Source: Dehalococcoidia bacterium | GTDB lineage: Bacteria > Chloroflexota > Dehalococcoidia > JACQUA01 | NCBI GenBank assembly: GCA_030689845.1 | Contig: JAUYHV010000120.1 | Location: 1-7,131, forward strand | Length of the DNA stretch: 7,131 nucleotides | Direction of reading: 5' to 3' | Part shown: positions 4,534-7,131 of the stretch, one piece after another | Numbering within the stretch: the first letter of the stretch is position 1 | How the letters are laid out: the number at the start of each line of letters is the position of its first letter | The notes under the pieces: generated by a model | Told to the model about the DNA's origin: nothing | Database searches by the model: none | Seen by the model: the letters and a program-made list of their open reading frames with translations, nothing else | Made by a program: the position numbers and the translations under genes

Positions 4534-5253
4534 TTATGGTTGAAGGCCTTGTTTGGTGGACTTGACTATTAATTTTACTACCGGCTTAAATATGATTTTA
4601 CCTTCACCAGTGAACACCAGTGACTTATCCGCATCGAAATCGAGAGTAATTACAGTCCTCTCGCCGGGTTTCACCTCAAACCCCCCTGCAAGTTTCAGCT
4701 TACCGCCCGGTAAATTCACGCCTGTATCAGTTTCCTTCCCATCAACAGTAACTCGAATCGTTTTCACGTCCATGCGGATTTGACCATACTGGCCCGATTC
4801 GATTTCCCTGTCACCGAGGAACTCCTCCACATTCCGGATTTTGAGCAGGTCAAAATTCTTCGGTTCTTTGACAATAGTCAGCCAGCCTTTTTCCCCGTCA
4901 CCGGCACTGCCTTTTTTTCGCACCTGGACCATGGAAATAGTAACGTCTACGGCCGATATTTCGCGGTTTGCCGGTGCATCGGTCACACGGATTTCCAGGG
5001 TGCCGGTTGCGCCGCCCGGGGGGGTAGCAAATATTACAAGAAGCAGGGCCAGAGCCACTGCCGCAGCGGCGGGGGCCCATAGAAACGGTCTTGCCCATAT
5101 TCGTCCTGACAGTCTTGTTAGTGATCCGCCGGTTTCCTCCCGGAGGCGGCTGAGCAGTTGCTGTTTGAAGTCGGACCTCGGGGAGACAGGTTGATTCGCT
5201 GCCTTGAGCAGTCTGCTTAAGTTATTTTCTAAATTCCCGTTGTCGTTTTTCAT
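4534..5253 (-). CDS. transmembrane anti-sigma candidate with extracytoplasmic DUF4382 domain
   Basis: The 239-residue protein has three parts. Residues 1-55 are cytoplasmic, with a helical Leu-Ser-Arg-Leu-Leu-Lys (12-17) and a Pro-Arg-Ser-Asp-Phe-Lys-Gln-Gln-Leu-Leu pattern (25-34) typical of proteins paired with ECF sigma factors. One membrane helix spans about 57-77. Residues 83-230 form a DUF4382 domain: Gly-Thr-Leu-Glu-Ile-Arg-Val-Thr-Asp-Ala-Pro at 84-94, Leu-Pro-Gly-Gly-Lys-Leu (181-186) and Phe-Lys-Pro-Val-Val-Lys (222-227). There is no His-x3-Cys-x2-Cys, so it is not a zinc-type (ZAS) anti-sigma. The start is 35 nt after the sigma stop codon, with no clear Shine-Dalgarno, which fits translational coupling. 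A run of seven C on the coding strand (5018-5024) lies just after the membrane helix. The anti-sigma role is inferred from layout and topology. Confidence 0.75.
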   Translation of the reverse strand: MKNDNGNLENNLSRLLKAANQPVSPRSDFKQQLLSRLREETGGSLTRLSGRIWARPFLWAPAAAAVALALLLVIFATPPGGATGTLEIRVTDAPANREISAVDVTISMVQVRKKGSAGDGEKGWLTIVKEPKNFDLLKIRNVEEFLGDREIESGQYGQIRMDVKTIRVTVDGKETDTGVNLPGGKLKLAGGFEVKPGERTVITLDFDADKSLVFTGEGKIIFKPVVKLIVKSTKQGLQP

Positions 5254-5288
5254 TGTGATATATTATCAACCATTATAATTTTTTGTCG

Positions 5289-5915
5289 TTATTTTAGCGG
5301 ATTTCCCTTTACCGAAGCTGATATGGCTTCACGAAGCGAAGAACGGGCGCGGCTGAGTAAACCCTCAACGGATTTTGGCGACTTGCCCAGTAATTTCCCA
5401 ATTTCCTTGACGGGCATCTCATCAACATACATGTGAATAAGTACCTGCCTGTACTGCTCGGGAATAGAAGAGAGTGCGCCCTGGACCAATTCCCTGACTT
5501 CTTCCTGCTCCAGTAACTCTTGAGGCAGCGGTTTAGTATCGAGCAACTCGGGGAATCCGGGAGTTTCATAAGTTTTCCCCGGGTTGTGCCGTTGTGCAGC
5601 ATTCCTGTATTTGCGACGCTGAAAATCTCTTATTTTATGCCAGGCAATGCTGCACAACCATGTATACGATTCACTTTCCCCCTTGAAACTTTTCGCTGAC
5701 TTTACGGCGGCCAGCCAAATTTCCTGGACTACATCTTCGGTATTGTCATGGTCCATTCCCACCTGGTAAAAGACCAGGGAGTAAATCCGGTCGAAGCAGG
5801 TGTTATAAATCTCTTCCAAAGCACCTGTATCTCCCTTCCCCAACCTCCGGGCAACGTCAGAGGTTTTTTCAGAACGGGCGGGAGGACTACTGCCTCCGGT
5901 TAACCATGCAAACAT
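5289..5915 (-). CDS. ECF-family RNA polymerase sigma factor
   Basis: The 208-residue protein has only sigma regions 2 and 4, as in extracytoplasmic-function sigma factors. Region 2 spans about 33-104, with Asp-Val-Val-Gln-Glu-Ile-Trp (61-67), the Phe-Lys-Gly-Glu segment (77-80), then Tyr-Thr-Trp-Leu-Cys-Ser-Ile-Ala-Trp-His-Lys-Ile-Arg-Asp (84-97), which corresponds to the -10-recognition part. Region 4 spans about 143-198: Leu-x-Ser-Ile-Pro-Glu-Gln-Tyr-Arg-Gln-Val-Leu (148-159) and the helix-turn-helix MPVKEIGKLLGKSPKSVEGL (167-186) for -35 binding. AGGA lies 8 nt before the ATG. The first 20 residues are extra and Ser/Pro-rich. The gene is followed 35 nt later by a membrane protein with the topology of its inhibitor. 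No convincing promoter could be picked upstream, so autoregulation cannot be judged. Confidence 0.92.
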   Translation of the reverse strand: MFAWLTGGSSPPARSEKTSDVARRLGKGDTGALEEIYNTCFDRIYSLVFYQVGMDHDNTEDVVQEIWLAAVKSAKSFKGESESYTWLCSIAWHKIRDFQRRKYRNAAQRHNPGKTYETPGFPELLDTKPLPQELLEQEEVRELVQGALSSIPEQYRQVLIHMYVDEMPVKEIGKLLGKSPKSVEGLLSRARSSLREAISASVKGNPLK

Positions 5916-6163
5916 TACTGGTGTCCTGCTGCGAGAGAGTTCTGATTTTCAATGTGTATATTTCTTACCACGGGCACGATAATCCTATCACGTCAGCATC
6001 AATAAAAAAAGTATGGCATTGATAATTAAAGGAAAATAGAAGTCGTTTAGGCGGGAATAAGGGCTGTCGACTTCCCTTTTAAATTTTATAGAGGGGGGGC
6101 CGGGGATTCCTTGAACCGTAATTCCGGGAAACAGGATAAACCTCCAGGGATTTGATATGGGCA

Positions 6164-6238
6164 CATGTAACCGGTGGAGATATCCCGGATTATCCCGCAG
6201 GCCTGGAGTTGTCGTAGGCTTCTTGCCGGTTTCACATG
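6164..6238. other. possible structured RNA
   Basis: CATGTAACCGG (6164-6174) pairs with CCGGTT-TC-ACATG (6226-6238): 11 bp with a 2-nt bulge, closing a 51-nt interior. Inside, GCCT (6201-6204) can pair with AGGC (6216-6219), and TATCCCG occurs twice (6181-6187 and 6191-6197). The fold is possible on either strand. I matched it to no known RNA family. Confidence 0.3.
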
Positions 6239-6326
6239 GGTAATAAAATGCAAGTCCCGGGCAACTCGAAAAACGGGCGCTAATGTATTGTCTCTAATAT
6301 CTCTTTACAATTTGCGGTGCCATTGG

Positions 6327-6392
6327 TGTCATTCCCGCGAAAGCGGGAATCCAGAGCAACAGACTGGATTCCGGGTCAAGCCCGGAATGACA
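6327..6392. repeat. 66-bp palindromic dispersed repeat (REP/MITE-like)
   Basis: The ends are perfect 9-bp inverted repeats (TGTCATTCC and GGAATGACA). The left half folds as ATTCCCGC-GAAA-GCGGGAAT (6331-6350), the right half as ATTCCGGG-TCAAG-CCCGGAAT (6368-6388). The halves are also complementary through GGAATCCAG (6346-6354) and CTGGATTCC (6364-6372), so the whole can form a cruciform. This sequence type (GTCATTCCCGC-GAAA-GCGGGAATCCAG) is a familiar dispersed repeat in many bacterial genomes and typically gives spurious reading frames with Ser-Arg-Glu-Ser-Gly-Asn-Pro. Only one copy is in this window. Confidence 0.85.
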
Positions 6393-6449
6393 AAGATTGT
6401 AATGCCATTTATAAGACACTACACTAATTAGGTCCGGGCGCGGGACAAC

Positions 6450-6485
6450 AAAAAAAAGCTGCCCCTTCCGGGGCAGCTTTTTTTT
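6450..6485 (-). terminator. strong, bidirectional intrinsic terminator
   Basis: GCTGCCCC (6458-6465) pairs perfectly with GGGGCAGC (6470-6477) around a 4-nt loop, flanked by eight A on the left (6450-6457) and eight T on the right (6478-6485). It therefore works in both directions. On the minus strand it lies 27 nt after the stop codon of the CARDB/TIG gene and most probably ends that transcript, insulating the sigma operon from it. Confidence 0.92.
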
Positions 6486-6512
6486 ACTTCTTGCAGGTTA
6501 AAATTTTATGAC

Positions 6513-7131
6513 TTAGGGTAATACGGTCAGGCCACCTATAAGGACTCCCGTCGAGCCGTCCGTATTTGTTACCCGTACATCCCAGAGGCGGGCACGCCTG
6601 GGTCCGCCTGCTTTAGTGGAAACGTTTGCTGTAATGGTGTTTAAATCAAGGACAATTATGGAAGCAGCGGAGGGAGCGGGGCCTGCCCCATTCTCAAAGG
6701 TAACCGCCGCACCGGAGAGGAAACCTGAACCGGCGATGGTTACATTAACCGTTGAACCGGACTGTATGATGTTAGGAGTTACGGAACTTACGGTCACACC
6801 GGCACCGGGAGCGATAACGTTTACACTGGTAGAATTAGCGTCGTTGCTGGCATTACTGTCAGGAAAGTTTTGGCTGGCTGTGAGGGTGTGCTGCCCAATG
6901 GTTGCCCCGGAGGTATCCCAAGAGTATGTCAGGGTAGCGCTTGCACCGGCAACGAGGCCTCCCGCTAAAGTTTGTGTTCCGATATTGGCGCCATCCGTGA
7001 CATCAGCCAGGGTGACGGAAATATCGGCGGCGACATTCTGGTTGCCCATGTTTTCCACCATTACGGTAACAGAGGCGGTATTACCTTTTGTCACCGACGC
7101 AGGGGTGGTAACGCTGGCGACGGCTATATCA
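6513..7131 (-). CDS. C-terminus of a CARDB + IPT/TIG surface protein (partial)
   Basis: The frame is open to the window edge, so the 205 visible residues are the end of a larger protein. The GTG at 7094-7092 lies inside the first domain and is not the start. The first visible residues, DIAVASVTTPASVTKGNTAS, form the typical opening of a CARDB domain, followed by a Val-x-Asn-x-Gly turn, Thr-Tyr-Ser-Trp-Asp-Thr and an Asn-Asp-Ala-Asn segment before the closing strand. The second domain, beginning Val-Ser-Ser-Val-Thr-Pro-Asn and containing Ile-Ala-Gly-Ser-Gly-Phe, is an IPT/TIG fold that ends within four residues of the stop. Both are extracellular beta-sandwich domains linked to adhesion or surface scaffolding. 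No membrane anchor or sorting signal is present at this end, so attachment must be N-terminal or the protein is released. Confidence 0.85.
   Translation of the reverse strand, partial: DIAVASVTTPASVTKGNTASVTVMVENMGNQNVAADISVTLADVTDGANIGTQTLAGGLVAGASATLTYSWDTSGATIGQHTLTASQNFPDSNASNDANSTSVNVIAPGAGVTVSSVTPNIIQSGSTVNVTIAGSGFLSGAAVTFENGAGPAPSAASIIVLDLNTITANVSTKAGGPRRARLWDVRVTNTDGSTGVLIGGLTVLP

Larger units (their letters stand above)
5916..6512. other. 597-bp gene-free stretch upstream of the sigma gene
   Basis: No credible gene was found on either strand. It holds the sigma-gene leader, a run of seven G (6093-6099), a possible folded-RNA region (6164-6238), a palindromic dispersed repeat (6327-6392) and a strong terminator (6450-6485). 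An open frame on the plus strand across 6174-6431 owes its length to the dispersed repeat and has no ribosome site. Confidence 0.6.

Noticed and set aside
4335..6047. AACGAC (minus strand) occurring upstream of the lipoprotein, anti-sigma and sigma genes as a shared control motif
   Set aside because: The hexamer also occurs inside coding sequence elsewhere in the window at a rate compatible with chance; spacing to the genes is not constant.
6174..6431. 85-codon plus-strand frame
   Set aside because: Its C-terminal half is the classic spurious translation of the dispersed palindromic repeat (Ser-Arg-Glu-Ser-Gly-Asn-Pro), and it lacks a ribosome site.
7092..7094. GTG as start of the CARDB/TIG protein
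   Set aside because: The frame is open upstream to the window edge and the preceding residues are the expected start of the CARDB domain.

Overview
The window reads as chromosomal DNA of moderate G+C from an anaerobic or sediment-type bacterium. Pointers are proline/threonine-rich anchors on secreted beta-sandwich domains, CARDB and IPT/TIG surface modules, a DUF4382 sigma/anti-sigma system and a two-CW regulator. A Dehalococcoidia-like Chloroflexota or a clostridial lineage would fit. This is inference from domain content; no rRNA or taxonomic marker is present.

Layout. Bases 1-688 (minus) hold the 5' end of a secreted protein or lipoprotein gene that overlaps the end of a membrane-anchored 202-residue protein. 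Bases 689-859 are a divergent promoter region. Bases 860-1544 (plus) carry a 63-residue unknown protein and a helix-turn-helix/two-CW regulator. Bases 1545-2000 have no intact gene but contain a terminator-like hairpin, an inverted repeat and a signal-peptide stub. Bases 2001-2959 (plus) are cbtB-cbtA, a predicted cobalt transporter. Directly after the cbtA stop, 2937-3182 encodes the tail of a broken DUF11-like surface protein. Bases 3223-5915 (minus) hold an ECF sigma factor, a DUF4382 transmembrane anti-sigma candidate and a DUF4382 lipoprotein. Bases 5916-6512 are gene-free, with a possible folded RNA, a 66-bp palindromic dispersed repeat and a strong terminator. The minus-strand gene from 6513 is the C-terminus of a large CARDB + IPT/TIG surface protein that runs off the window.

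How the parts work together. The sigma gene and its partner are 35 nt apart and look co-transcribed. The partner places a DUF4382 domain outside the membrane and an alpha-helical segment inside. The next gene downstream encodes an exported protein with the same domain, which suggests a cell-envelope signalling unit in which sensor and probable output share one fold. The cbtBA pair lies between a signal-peptide stub and a surface-protein tail on the same strand, so it may have landed in or replaced part of a surface-protein gene. No complete cobalamin riboswitch was seen upstream of it.
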